Positions 50,095 through 58,720 of a DNA stretch of 64,000 nt are shown here, one piece after another. The stretch lies in assembly GCA_033850885.1 (NCBI GenBank), contig JAWWPG010000028.1, positions 20,746 through 84,745 of the forward strand, written 5' to 3'. Every line of letters begins with the position of its first letter. Position 1 is the first letter of the stretch. A model generated the notes under the pieces. It was not told the DNA's origin. It was given only the letters and a program-made list of their open reading frames with translations, and searched no databases. A program made the position numbers and the translations under genes. Source of the DNA: JAWWPG01 sp033850885. GTDB taxonomy: Bacteria; Actinomycetota; Actinomycetes; Propionibacteriales; Nocardioidaceae.

Positions 50095-50928
50095 CTAGCC
50101 GACCCGGTTGAACTTGTCGGGGTCGGGGCCGGTGCGCTCGTCACGGTTCAGCTCGGAGATGCTGGTCATGTCCGATCCGCTGAGCTCGAAGTCGAAGATG
50201 TCGAAGTTCTCCTCGATCCTTGCTCTCGTCACCGACTTCGGGAACACGATGTCACCACGCTGGATGGCCCAGCGAAGGGTCACCTGAGCCGGGGACCTGC
50301 CGAGCCGCTCGGCGATCCGGGTGATCACCGGGTCGTCGAGCACCTTGCCCTGGGCGATCGGGGACCACGCCTCGGTGGCGATACCGTGCGCTTCGTCGAA
50401 GCTGCGGACCTCGTCCTGGGTCAGGTAGGGGTGGACCTCGATCTGGTTGGCCGCGGGCGGAACCTCTGCCTCCGAGAGCAAGCGCCGCAGGTGATGGGGC
50501 TGGAAGTTGGAGGTGCCGATCGCCTTCGCCCGACCGGAGCGGTAGATCTTCTCGAGGGCCTTCCAGGTGTCGACGAAGTCGCCCACCTCGGGTAATGGCC
50601 AGTGGATGAGGAACAGGTCCAGATAGTCGAAGCCCAGGGCGTCCAGCGACCGGTCGAACGCGTCGAGGGCGTCCTGGTGGTCGTGGAAGGCGTTGTTCAG
50701 CTTGCTGGTGACGAAGACGTCGCTGCGATCGACGCCGAACTCCGAGACTGCCTGGCCCACCTCCTTCTCGTTGCCGTACATCTCGGCCGTGTCGATGTGG
50801 CGATAGCCCACCTCGAGGGCGGCGAGGGTCGCCTTCTTGGTGTTCTCGGGCTCGATCTGGAAGACACCGAAGCCCAGCTGCGGAATCTCCGTGCCGTTGT
50901 TCAGCGTGATGCGGGGTACGACGGTCAT
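50095..50928 (-). CDS. Aldo/keto reductase
   Basis: A 277-residue (alpha/beta)8-barrel NADPH reductase of the AKR5-type (2,5-diketo-gluconate reductase-like). The catalytic tetrad is seen: Asp and Tyr in HIDTAEMYGNEKEVG, Lys in FVTSKLN, and His in LFLIHWPLP. The NADPH motif IGTSNFQ and IVFPKSVTRARIEENFDIFDF complete it. The start MTVVPRI is used. It precedes the alditol oxidase on the same strand with a 65-bp gap, so AKR, oxidase and glycosyltransferase may be one sugar-modification unit. Confidence 0.93.
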   Translation of the reverse strand: MTVVPRITLNNGTEIPQLGFGVFQIEPENTKKATLAALEVGYRHIDTAEMYGNEKEVGQAVSEFGVDRSDVFVTSKLNNAFHDHQDALDAFDRSLDALGFDYLDLFLIHWPLPEVGDFVDTWKALEKIYRSGRAKAIGTSNFQPHHLRRLLSEAEVPPAANQIEVHPYLTQDEVRSFDEAHGIATEAWSPIAQGKVLDDPVITRIAERLGRSPAQVTLRWAIQRGDIVFPKSVTRARIEENFDIFDFELSGSDMTSISELNRDERTGPDPDKFNRVG

Positions 50929-51614
50929 GTCCGCGCCTCTCGTCTGCGTTGGTTGCTCGTCTCGGCGGCCGGCCGCCGGCAACGCGGTGGCCGCCACCAT
51001 TGTGGACGGAGCGGTCAGCCCACCATCAAGCGGCACCCAGCTACCTGAGGAAGAAGCGCCCGACCGCTCGTCGAGCCGGCAGTCGCCGCGGACCTTGAAC
51101 TCGCCGTTTGCGCCCCCGTTGCGGCTCGTGATGATGTTGTGCACCAGCACCCCGAGTCGCGGCGCAGGTCGGCCCCCTTCGTCGAACCGAACACCGACAC
51201 TGGCCGCCCGGCAGACCTCAGGAACGAAAGAGGTAGGAGGAGCTCAAAGACAAGGAATGTCCAAGTGAGCGTACTGCCGAGAGCTCTAGCTCGCCGGGGC
51301 GAGCGCTGGGCGGTGAGAAGCCCGGTTTCCGGTGGCTACAGTTCCCGGGGCGGGCGACGCACAGAAAGGGAAGGCGGCCCGAAAGGGTGCCACCGCGTCG
51401 AGCACGCAGGAGCTCGTTCGTCCTGTGGCAAGACATGAACCGGCGGGTGCCGGCTATTTACCTGGGTCCAGAAGGTGGGAATGGTCCGTAACGGCCTAAT
51501 GACCTCGGAGTCGTTCTCACCGTGTTGGGATTGCGTCGCTGTCAATCGAGCTCGCCAGCACGATGGGGCGGATGACCCGGGTGACGGCGAAGCCCCCCCG
51601 GGCGTCCGGTCAGC
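50929..51614. other. Gene-poor stretch upstream of the aldo/keto reductase
   Basis: No gene I can support. The reductase frame stays open upstream to 51150 and includes NIITSRNGGANGEFKVRG, which looks protein-like but is not recognised and has no link to the reductase fold. The remainder, 51200-51614, holds only short frames and no tRNA-like cloverleaf. Confidence 0.4.
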
Positions 51615-51953
51615 TCAGCGCGAGGTTTCGTATGCTTCCCGTAAGGACGAAGGGATGCGGCCGCGGTCGCTCACTTCGTACCCGTTGGCCCGAGCCCATG
51701 CTCTGATTGCCTGTGTTTGACCGCTCGCACCGCTCGACGTTCCACGGCCGCGCGCCGATCTGCCCCGGGAAACCCGTCGGGCGGCCGCTATGTAAGCGCT
51801 CAGGTCGGACCGCAGCCTATTCGCGTTCTTGCCGCTGAGGTCGATCTCGTACGACACGCCATCGAGAGAAAACAGGACAGTTTCCCCCTTACCATCCGCT
51901 AGCACCGTGCCGTCAATGTCATCGACAAGCTTTACGATCGTCTGCTGAGCCAC
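51615..51953 (-). CDS. lsr2: Lsr2 nucleoid-associated protein
   Basis: A 112-residue actinobacterial H-NS analogue that bridges DNA and silences AT-rich, often foreign, genes. The N-terminal dimerisation domain has QQTIVKLVDDIDGT and VLFSLDGVSYEIDLSGKNANRLR. A basic linker follows. The C-terminal DNA-binding domain has IRAWARANGYEVSDRGRIPSSL with the RGR motif that enters the minor groove. It stands near the start of the accessory region at about 55.6 kb, but its own sequence is like a core gene. Confidence 0.96.
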   Translation of the reverse strand: MAQQTIVKLVDDIDGTVLADGKGETVLFSLDGVSYEIDLSGKNANRLRSDLSAYIAAARRVSRGRSARGRGTSSGASGQTQAIRAWARANGYEVSDRGRIPSSLREAYETSR

Positions 51954-51990
51954 GGAGCTTCCACCTAAGCAATCTGGGATTGAGGGTGAC

Positions 51991-52019
51991 AGGCTAACTC
52001 AAGTGCATTCCTGACTCAA
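51991..52019 (-). promoter_or_regulatory. Candidate lsr2 promoter with repeated TTGAGT
   Basis: On the minus strand TTGAGT (plus 52014-52019) and TAGCCT (plus 51991-51996) are 17 bp apart. A second ACTTGAGT lies within the spacer. The start of transcription would be about 30 nt before the lsr2 ATG. Confidence 0.45.
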
Positions 52020-52117
52020 GGCGGGGGCTATGGGGCTTAGTGGCGGAGCAGCCCTTTCTCAGGATTCTCCGGATGAGGTTCTAGGCATTCTGCCTGCGCG
52101 GGAGCCACGATTCGAGG

Positions 52118-52636
52118 TCAGTCCTTGTCGGTCGTGCCGTCGATACGCTCGCGGAGCAGGTCGGCGTGCCCGTTGTGCTGCGCGTACTCCTCGATCATGT
52201 GGACGACCACCGCGCGCACTGACATGACGCCTTGTCGCGCCGTGATCGTGTCGTCGTACGACGCCGCGGCCAGCGCCTTGTCGGCCAACCGGCACTCCTC
52301 GAGAAACCGCTCGTACTCGGCCGCTGCGCGACCGGGTTCGAGGTCCTCGAAGTCGGCATCGACACCGAGCTCCGGGTCATACATCGGCTCGAGGCTCTGC
52401 CCGGCGATGCGCTCGCGGAACCAGCTGCGCTCGACCTTGGCCATGTGCCGGAGCAGCCCGAGCAGGGAGAGGTTCGACGGAGGAACTGCGCACTCCGCCA
52501 GCTGGTCGCCCGTCAAGCCGGCGCACTTGTGTCGCAGGAGGGCGCGATGCCAGGCGAGGAAGCCTTCGAGCAAAGGCCGCTCAGCGGCCGTGAGCGGGAT
52601 GTCGGGCAGTGTCACGTCTGGTGCCGTCCACGTCAT
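52118..52636 (-). CDS. DinB-family (DUF664) protein
   Basis: A 172-residue four-helix bundle of the DinB/YfiT superfamily. The putative metal-binding His residues lie in LGLLRHMAKVERSWF, and in MIEEYAQHNGHADLLRERI near the C-terminus. Members include thiol-dependent S-transferases using bacillithiol or mycothiol, but many have no known activity. Confidence 0.88.
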   Translation of the reverse strand: MTWTAPDVTLPDIPLTAAERPLLEGFLAWHRALLRHKCAGLTGDQLAECAVPPSNLSLLGLLRHMAKVERSWFRERIAGQSLEPMYDPELGVDADFEDLEPGRAAAEYERFLEECRLADKALAAASYDDTITARQGVMSVRAVVVHMIEEYAQHNGHADLLRERIDGTTDKD

Positions 52637-52698
52637 ACGGCCATCCTCACATCAGGGGTATCCGGTTCGAGGACGGGTATCGCCGGCCGTACACGGGC

Positions 52699-53892
52699 TC
52701 ATCGCGGCTGGGTCGACACGTTCTCGAGTACGACAGCAAGACCCTGGCCGACCCCGATGCAGATCGCGGCGACGCCCCATCGGTGACTGCCATCGCGCAG
52801 CACCTTGGCGAGCGTCGCGAGGATGCGGCCGCCGGATGCGCCGAGTGGGTGACCGATCGCGATCGCGCCGCCGCGGGTGTTGACGATCGCCGGGTCGATC
52901 TTCCAGGCGTCGATGCAGGCAAGGGACTGCACAGCGAAGGCTTCGTTGAGCTCGAGCGCTCCGACGTCGGACCAGCCGACCCCGGCTCGCTCGAGCGCCT
53001 GGTTGGCGGCCTCGACAGGTGCGTAGCCGAACCGCTGCGGTTCGAGCGCCGTCGCGCCTCGGCCGGCCACGCGCGCCTGCGGTTCCCGTTCGAGTACGTC
53101 GGCGGCCGCCGCCGACCCGAGCAGTACGGCGGAGGCGCCGTCGTTGAGTGGGGATGCGTTGCCTGCGGTGATGGTGCCGTCGGGCCGGAACGAGGGCTTG
53201 AGCGTGGCGAGCGTCTCGACCGTCGACTCGGGACGGATGCCCTCGTCGCGCTCCAAATCGGTCCCGGGGACGCGGACGACGAGATCGTCGTAGAAGCCGG
53301 CCTCCCACGCGGCGTGGGCGAGCACGTGGGACCTGGCTGCGAACTCGTCCTGCCGTTGCCGGGAGATGCCGAACTCCTCGCGAAGCAGCTCGTTGGCCTC
53401 CCCGAGCGAGACGGTCCACTCCTTGGGCATCGCCGGGTTGACGAGGCGCCAGCCCAGCGTCGTCGAGACGGCCGTGACATCGCGTGCGGGGTACGCACGG
53501 TCCGGCTTGGGCAGGACCCATGGCGCCCGCGTCATGGACTCGACGCCGCCGGCCACCGCGATCGTCGTGTCGCCGCACTCGATGGACCGAGTGGCCATCA
53601 TGACTGCGTCGAGGCTGGACCCGCACAGACGGTTGACGGTGGTGCCTGGGACCGACACGGGAAGTCCGGCCAGCAACGAGGCCATCCGCCCGACGTTGCG
53701 GTTGTCCTCACCGGCCTGGTTGGCGTTGCCAAAAACGACCTCGTCCACAGCCGTTGTATCCAGCTCCGGAGTGCGGGCGAGAAGGGCGCGGATCGTGTGC
53801 GCCGCCAGATCGTCGGGGCGCACAGCGGAAAGCGCCCCGCCGAAGCGCCCGAAGGGGGTGCGCACCGCGTCGTACACGAAGGCCTCGGTCAT
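52699..53892 (-). CDS. Acetyl-CoA C-acyltransferase (thiolase)
   Basis: A 397-residue thiolase. The nucleophile is Cys90 in NRLCGSSLDA. GGVESMTRAPW, NEAFAVQSL, GGAIAIGHPLGASG (catalytic His) and AICIGVGQGLAVVLENV (second Cys) are all present. The N-terminus EAFVYDAVRTPFGRFGGAL is like beta-ketoadipyl-CoA thiolase PcaF and related degradative thiolases, but no beta-ketoadipate genes are nearby. Substrate chain length is undetermined. Confidence 0.93.
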   Translation of the reverse strand: MTEAFVYDAVRTPFGRFGGALSAVRPDDLAAHTIRALLARTPELDTTAVDEVVFGNANQAGEDNRNVGRMASLLAGLPVSVPGTTVNRLCGSSLDAVMMATRSIECGDTTIAVAGGVESMTRAPWVLPKPDRAYPARDVTAVSTTLGWRLVNPAMPKEWTVSLGEANELLREEFGISRQRQDEFAARSHVLAHAAWEAGFYDDLVVRVPGTDLERDEGIRPESTVETLATLKPSFRPDGTITAGNASPLNDGASAVLLGSAAAADVLEREPQARVAGRGATALEPQRFGYAPVEAANQALERAGVGWSDVGALELNEAFAVQSLACIDAWKIDPAIVNTRGGAIAIGHPLGASGGRILATLAKVLRDGSHRWGVAAICIGVGQGLAVVLENVSTQPR

Positions 53893-53970
53893 CAGCCGTC
53901 CCGTCCTCTCTCCGAGTCGCTCGAACCGGCGTGGTCGTGGCCGGCTCTCCCGGCGAACGCCGCCGAGCCG

Positions 53971-54891
53971 TCACACCAGCGGCGGAAGGGCTCCGGTTGC
54001 GCTTGCGGTCAGCGCCGGGTCCCAGTCGCAGACCGTGCAGGCATGCTCAACGGCTGACCTGGCGAACTCGAGCGCGGTCCGGTGTGGATCCGGCACGCGG
54101 CGAACCTCGTCCCAGTCGAGCACGTACTCACCCAGCCCGGCGTCCCAGTGGGCGCCCTCCGGCGACAGCTTCCCCGATCCGAAGCCCTCCGGCGCGGGGA
54201 ACGCATATGCGAAGAAGGCTGCCCGCGGGTAGCGCGCGTCACCCGGCCACCAGCCGACGGCGATCTGCTGCGCATCGCCCGAGTTGCGCGTGATGAAGTC
54301 TCGGGACGGCGGATCAACAGGACGGCCCGAGTACAGGTTCACAGCCAGGTCGAACGACCCCCACCAGGCGTTGACGGGGGTCGAGCGGCCCCGGTACGGC
54401 GCGCGGAACGCCGCCAGGACGATAGCGGCGCGGGTAGCCGCCGCGAAGTACGCGGCCACCTGGGCGGGGTCGTAGGTGACGTGCTGGTCGTCCTCGTCGA
54501 GCGGCGTGGCCCACGGCGTCTCCTGCGGCCGTGGGTCGAGCTCGACCGGGCCGGCAAGTCCGCGGACCGCGGCCAGCAGCTCGCGCGTCACCTCTCCCAC
54601 CGACCGGTGTGGCGCGAGAGGTAGCCGGTGCTCTCGTCCGTCGCTGTGCTCGGCGACCGCCTCGTGGCTTCGCAGGTCCAAGGCGACCACGAGGGCCCCC
54701 GAGCCATCGGGCGCCGGCAGCGGGAGCGTTTCCCAGCCACGGGCAGTCAGACGAAGCGCGGCATGCTGCAGCTCCGGTTCGGGAGGGGCCAGCGCAGCCG
54801 CGAGCTTGCCCAGCACCTGCGTGTGCGCATGCACGGTGTCGCAGGTGGCGCTCCACTCCTCATAGGGCAGCGCCGGCCACTCGGAGGACAT
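53971..54891 (-). CDS. DUF5996 family protein
   Basis: A 306-residue protein that matches the DUF5996 family, with WPALPYEEWSATCDTVHAHTQVLGKLAAAL at the start. PVNAWWGSFDLAVNLYSGRP and YVLDWDEVRRVPDPHRTALEF are the other best-conserved parts. Function is unknown; no signal peptide or membrane segment. ATG at 54891 is used; a GTG three codons earlier is possible. It is divergent from the truncated cpaF. Confidence 0.82.
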   Translation of the reverse strand: MSSEWPALPYEEWSATCDTVHAHTQVLGKLAAALAPPEPELQHAALRLTARGWETLPLPAPDGSGALVVALDLRSHEAVAEHSDGREHRLPLAPHRSVGEVTRELLAAVRGLAGPVELDPRPQETPWATPLDEDDQHVTYDPAQVAAYFAAATRAAIVLAAFRAPYRGRSTPVNAWWGSFDLAVNLYSGRPVDPPSRDFITRNSGDAQQIAVGWWPGDARYPRAAFFAYAFPAPEGFGSGKLSPEGAHWDAGLGEYVLDWDEVRRVPDPHRTALEFARSAVEHACTVCDWDPALTASATGALPPLV

Positions 54892-54981
54892 GGCTGGCAC
54901 GTTACCGGCCGCGCGAGCAGGCCGCCTCCGGTCGGGTCCACAGCGGTCACAGGAGTTGACAGCAGACCCCTCCGTGTCAAG

Positions 54982-54990
54982 TTATCCACA
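54982..54990 (+). other. Perfect DnaA-box consensus
   Basis: TTATCCACA occurs once, in the gap between DUF5996 and the cpaF remnant. A single box is not an origin. It may only reflect chance or transcriptional control by DnaA. Confidence 0.35.
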
Positions 54991-55056
54991 GATTGGCAGG
55001 ACAGGCTAGCCAGCGTAAATGGACGCTGGCACACTGCCTGGAACGACTGCCAGGGG

Positions 55057-55686
55057 ATGGGAGCGACGGGGTTGAGCAGTCAGGGGTCGGCCGACGTTGC
55101 GCTCGCGCTCGAGCTGCTCGACGTCGACGTACGGGGCGAGATCCGACGGCGCGGAGTCGACCCGCTGACCGATGTCGAGTCGGTTCGGGCACTCGCCCGT
55201 TCCGCTGTCCGGGCTCACGACCAACGAAGTCTCACCGGCATCGTGCGGCCCGTCGATGACCCCGACCGTGCCGTCGACGAGCTGGTCGCGAGGGTCGCCG
55301 GCTTCGGACCGCTGCAGGCCTACCTCGACGATCCTGCTGTTGAGGAGATCTGGATCAACGAACCCCATCGGGTGTTCGTTGCGCGTGACGGACGGCACGA
55401 GCTGACCACGACCATCCTGACGGCTGACGAGGTGCGGGACCTCGTCGAGCGGATGCTGAAGACGTCCGGCAGACGGTTGGACCTGTCCAGCCCGTTCGTC
55501 GACGCCATGTTGTTGTCCGGGCACCGGCTGCATGTCGTCCTGGAGGGCATCGCACGCGGTTTCGCCGCAGTCAACATTCGCGAGGACGTCGTTCTGGAGG
55601 AAAACGGAACAGAGCGGATCGCCGTCGGTCGTCCAGCGGGGGACCGTCTTCGTGCAGCCGTTGAGGACCTGATGCTTGGCATCTAA
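55057..55686 (+). pseudogene. Truncated CpaF/TadA pilus-assembly ATPase
   Basis: The frame codes the N-terminal domain of a Tad/Flp-pilus secretion ATPase: FGPLQAYLDDPAVEEIWINEP, VRDLVERMLKTSGRRLDLSSPFVDAML and GHRLHVVLEGIARGFAAVNIR. In full-length proteins AVNIR leads into the Walker A domain, but here similarity ends near 55581 and about 34 unrelated residues follow to a stop. No Walker motif and no tadB, tadC or flp genes follow. The original gene was probably cut by a deletion or insertion. ATG at 55057 is the assumed start. Confidence 0.75.
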
Positions 55687-55837
55687 CGGGTATGGGGCAT
55701 CGGTACGTACGTGTTCTTCTCGATCGGCCGTCCTGAGACGGGGGCCGTCATCCGTTCCCCGATGGGGAGCTCGTGATCGATCATGAGGGTGGGGTCGCGG
55801 GCTGCCTTCGCGCCCCGGGTCTTGTTTTAGCTGGCTG

Positions 55838-55884
55838 TTGACACGTCTTGTATCAACACGTACAGTACAAATGTTGATACAAGA
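55838..55884 (+). promoter_or_regulatory. Promoter and 12-bp inverted-repeat operator of the ytrA-type operon
   Basis: TTGACA (55838-55843) and TACAGT (55861-55866) are 17 bp apart. TCTTGTATCAAC (55846-55857) in the spacer and its exact reverse complement GTTGATACAAGA (55873-55884) straddle the -10 and the expected start site, so a bound dimer or two would block RNA polymerase. The downstream GntR-family gene is the likely repressor. Confidence 0.8.
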
Positions 55885-55890
55885 TGGGGT

Positions 55891-56790
55891 GTGACGGAGA
55901 TGGATCTGGGGACGTGGGGGCTGTTCCTTCTTGGCGGCGTGGTGATCGGGGGCGTCTGCTATGTGGTCCTGGTGATCAGCGAGTTCTGCTCGGAAGGGAA
56001 GAACAAGCGTCTGGAAAGGCTGTTCCGTGAGTGCGATGTGCGCCCGAGTTATGTCGCGCGCCGAGCGTTGCTTCGGGACTGTCGTCTGCGGGAGCGCTGG
56101 TCCATCGTGAGCGGCATGGGGCTCTGGGTCATCGCGAGTGTCTTCGTTGCACCGTTCAGCAATGGTCCGCGGGACGGACTGATGCTTGTTGTTGCGATGC
56201 CGGCGTACTACCTCGCGTTCGCCTTGGGGTCCTCCCTGGCTGGACTGGCGCAGATCCGCAGGGCCACTGGCCGGGTGCGGGTCACGAACCTGCGCGCACG
56301 CCGACTCCCTGACTACCTACCCGGCCAGGAGCTTGCCACCGAGTGGGCCCTGGTCGGCGTCGGCGGGTTCACCGTGCTGATGGCTGCGGCAACTGCCCTG
56401 GGATGGACGTCGATACCCATCGGTGACGACGCGGTGCTGTGGATGTTCGCACTCGGCGCCGTCACGATGGTGGCCGCCGCGACGGCACTCGTGCTGCAGC
56501 GGATCATCGTCGAATCGAGGTCTCCGGCGATGAACGAGGACGAGCTCGTCGTCGCCGACGTGCTCCGCGCACTGGTCGTGCGCGACCTTGCCGCGATGGC
56601 GGGAGTCACGGTTGCGACAGCCACCTGGTTCGTCCTCTGGAGCGCGGTTCACCCGGGTTGGCTGGTTGCGGTCTACACCCCGATCGCCGTGGTCGGTCTG
56701 ATCGTGCTATCCGGGCGCCGCAATCGCCGTGATCGGACCCCCGTCGCAACCGGTCTCACCGGCTTCGAGAGCACCCGGCAGGCCGCGTGA
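55891..56790 (+). CDS. Multi-pass membrane protein of unknown function, partner of the YtrA-type regulator
   Basis: A 299-residue protein with about six hydrophobic segments (GLFLLGGVVIGGVCYVVLVI, GLMLVVAMPAYYLAFALG, ALVGVGGFTVLMAAATAL, MFALGAVTMVAAATALVL and two near residues 235-280). Basic loops follow the first helix (GKNKRLERLFREC). I do not recognise a family with confidence. It starts about 20 nt from the predicted transcription start, either at GTG 55891 or ATG 55900, so the mRNA has a very short leader. Its stop overlaps the regulator start (GTGA). The regulator and operator suggest tight repression until a signal, perhaps envelope stress or a small molecule, is present. Confidence 0.7.
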   Translation: MTEMDLGTWGLFLLGGVVIGGVCYVVLVISEFCSEGKNKRLERLFRECDVRPSYVARRALLRDCRLRERWSIVSGMGLWVIASVFVAPFSNGPRDGLMLVVAMPAYYLAFALGSSLAGLAQIRRATGRVRVTNLRARRLPDYLPGQELATEWALVGVGGFTVLMAAATALGWTSIPIGDDAVLWMFALGAVTMVAAATALVLQRIIVESRSPAMNEDELVVADVLRALVVRDLAAMAGVTVATATWFVLWSAVHPGWLVAVYTPIAVVGLIVLSGRRNRRDRTPVATGLTGFESTRQAA

Positions 56791-57173
56791 AGCTGCTCAA
56801 GGTCGACCCAGACAGCCCGGTCGCACCATTCGAGCAACTGCGCATGCAGGTCGCCTACATGGTCGTGTTAGGTGAGCTCGAACCGGGGCAGCGACTCCCT
56901 ACCGTGCGTCAGCTGGCGAACGACCTCGGCCTGGCCCCGAACACAGTCGCGCGCGCCTATCGCGAACTCGAGGCCGACGGTGTCCTTTCCACCCGGGGCA
57001 GCCGCGGCACTTTCGTCCGCAGCGCTGCACTCGAGCAGATCGACGATACGAAGCCCGACACCCGGTTAACAGCGGCCGCGTTCACATCAGCCGCTCGGCG
57101 CAACGGGCTCTCGCTGGCTGAAGCCACCCGACTGCTCGAAACAGCCTGGCACCAAAAGCCGAGTCCCGGATGA
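56787..57173 (+). CDS. GntR-family transcriptional regulator, YtrA subfamily
   Basis: A 128-residue short GntR regulator. The N-terminal wHTH has PFEQLRMQVAYMVVLGELEPGQRLPTVRQLANDLGLAPNTVARAYRELEADG (recognition helix around LAPNTVARAY) and the wing SRGTFV. The C-terminal 40 residues are the short YtrA-type dimerisation helix pair (SLAEATRLLETAW). YtrA proteins usually control adjacent ABC transporters or membrane proteins and bind inverted repeats at their own promoters; a perfect 12-bp dyad is present at 55846-55884. Translationally coupled to the membrane protein gene. Confidence 0.93.
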   Translation: MKLLKVDPDSPVAPFEQLRMQVAYMVVLGELEPGQRLPTVRQLANDLGLAPNTVARAYRELEADGVLSTRGSRGTFVRSAALEQIDDTKPDTRLTAAAFTSAARRNGLSLAEATRLLETAWHQKPSPG

Positions 57174-57837
57174 TTCGAGACTGAAGCGGGCGATGTCTCA
57201 CGCACGATGCGTTGCCCGAGACCGCGGCAAACCAGTTAGACCGCCCGATCACGTGCATTGTTGACGCCGGTACACCTGCCCGGTTGGGATGGCGAAGGGC
57301 ACTGTCGCGTTGTATCGCGACGTCGCGTGGGGCATGGCTTCGGCAGAGGGCGGGTCAGGTCAGATGGTAGGCGCCAGCTCATCGAAGGCGATCCGAATAA
57401 GTTCCGGGGCAGGCTGATCCACAGCCATCATCGCTGCTGGTCATGCATTCGTCCAAAACATCCGACGGGGTCACGACGAGATCGCCGTCGACCAGCCGGC
57501 ATCAGCCCTCCATACTGCGGGTCATCCAGACCCGGATCAGGCTGCTGGGACTGGCTCCTCCGCATACCAGCGACGCCACCGGTTCACCCCAGGTGCTCGT
57601 CATCGGACCGCCGGAAGGCAACCAGGTTGGCAACCCGCAGCCGCCTTCGGTCGACGACACCCTCGGAGCCGTGAGCGGGCTGAGCTGACTGGAGGTAGGT
57701 ACGTGGCCCACAAGAGCGTAGATCGCCGGCCTGGCGCGATTCCTCATTCCTACCCTTCACCCTGGTGGTCACGGCCACTCCTCTACATGGGACACATAGT
57801 GATCTTTAACATCTTTTTCTTATAAGGGTCATACTTA
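57174..57837. other. Gene-poor stretch after the ytrA-type operon
   Basis: A weak terminator-like stem lies at 57187-57218 (CGGGC..GCCCG around ACGCA/TGCGT). One short frame (57443-57688) has coding-like codon use. The last 50 bp (57790-57840) are unusually A+T-rich, with TATAAG at 57821-57826 as a possible -10 for the next gene. Confidence 0.45.
57443..57688 (+). CDS. Short hypothetical ORF or 3' gene remnant
   Basis: An 81-residue frame with high G+C at third positions (about four of five codons), reading ...PSILRVIQTRIRLLGLAPP and ending ...DDTLGAVSGLS. The frame is open back to 57401 with no better start and no ribosome binding site. No family recognised. It may be the end of a decayed gene. 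Confidence 0.25.
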   Translation: MHSSKTSDGVTTRSPSTSRHQPSILRVIQTRIRLLGLAPPHTSDATGSPQVLVIGPPEGNQVGNPQPPSVDDTLGAVSGLS

Positions 57838-57897
57838 ATGGATCGGCTCGGTCGTGCCTCGGGTCGGCCTTCAGATCTCAGCGCGAGGAGCCTTCCA

Positions 57898-58422
57898 TTG
57901 GTCAAGCTTGAGGACGACCTGACTCGACTCGGTACCCACGCCGACACCTTCCTAGAGTCCTGCCGGCGAGGCGCACCGGTGAGCGAGGTGCTGGCCCAGA
58001 TCGTGACCATGCTCGCCGCCGGAATGAAAACCATCGACACCTTGCGTGACTCGCCGCCACAGGCAATCGTCACGCTGGACGTCGAGCCATCCCACGCCAA
58101 AAGGTTCCGTCTGGTGCCCTCTCACGACGCACCCGTCCAGTGGTCGGCGCCAAACGACATCTCCTCGCTCCTGACGGTCGAGCCCTCCGACCACCAGGTC
58201 GTTACCCGTGAGGTCGACGCGATCTTTGAGATCGCAGACCACAGCCAAGGGCAGCTCCTGGCTGGCGTCGCGACACGAGGCGGCATCAGCGAACACCTAG
58301 ACAGCGACCTCACCGAAGCCGAATGGGACGCCCTGAAGACCACCTTCCGCGAGCACCCCACCATGCTCAACGAATTCGCCGCGACCCTCATCCGCAATTT
58401 TCGAGCCACCCACCCGGCATGA
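57898..58422 (+). CDS. Hypothetical protein
   Basis: A 174-residue soluble protein of no family I recognise. TTG at 57898 is chosen because GAGGAG lies 7 nt upstream and the protein then begins MVKLEDDLTRLGTHADTFLE; an in-frame ATG at 57838 is an alternative. It has an N-terminal helical part, a central beta-rich part (AIVTLDVEPSHAKRFRLVPS), and a C-terminal helix pair (TEAEWDALKTTFREHPTML). The A+T-rich upstream sequence could hold its promoter. A regulator or defence-type small protein is possible but not supported. Confidence 0.6.
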   Translation: MVKLEDDLTRLGTHADTFLESCRRGAPVSEVLAQIVTMLAAGMKTIDTLRDSPPQAIVTLDVEPSHAKRFRLVPSHDAPVQWSAPNDISSLLTVEPSDHQVVTREVDAIFEIADHSQGQLLAGVATRGGISEHLDSDLTEAEWDALKTTFREHPTMLNEFAATLIRNFRATHPA

Positions 58423-58720
58423 CGTCCACGCCTGGTCACACGCTGCATAATATTCACGCTGAAGGCCGGGGTTCAAAGGTCATGATGATCGCTCCAGTAC
58501 CCGCTACGAGCACCTTGCCAGTCAGCCGCCCTTAGGCGAACCGGGTACACCTTGTGTGAATGGCGTGCGGCTAGGGCGACGAAACATCTGAGGGATTCCG
58601 GCAGTCGGGCTGGATGGGCTGGCTGAGTTGGCTAGTCGTGATTTTGGCCGGGTGCGGGGTTTAGGGTGAGGCTTGAGTGGGCCGTGCTGTGGCGCCGGTC
58701 CGGTGATGTTGGGGGCGACC

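Noticed and set aside
50929..51150. N-terminal extension of the aldo/keto reductase
   Set aside because: The frame is open, but reductase similarity begins at MTVVPRI, and the upstream residues would precede a complete fold with no recognised domain.
54982..54990. Replication origin at the TTATCCACA site
   Set aside because: Only a single DnaA box is present, with no A+T-rich unwinding region and no dnaA or dnaN nearby.
55683..55784. 33-residue minus-strand frame ending ...PIEKNTYVPMPHTR
   Set aside because: It reads protein-like but is too short, has a stop just upstream of its frame and no recognised family. It may be a relic from the break point of cpaF.
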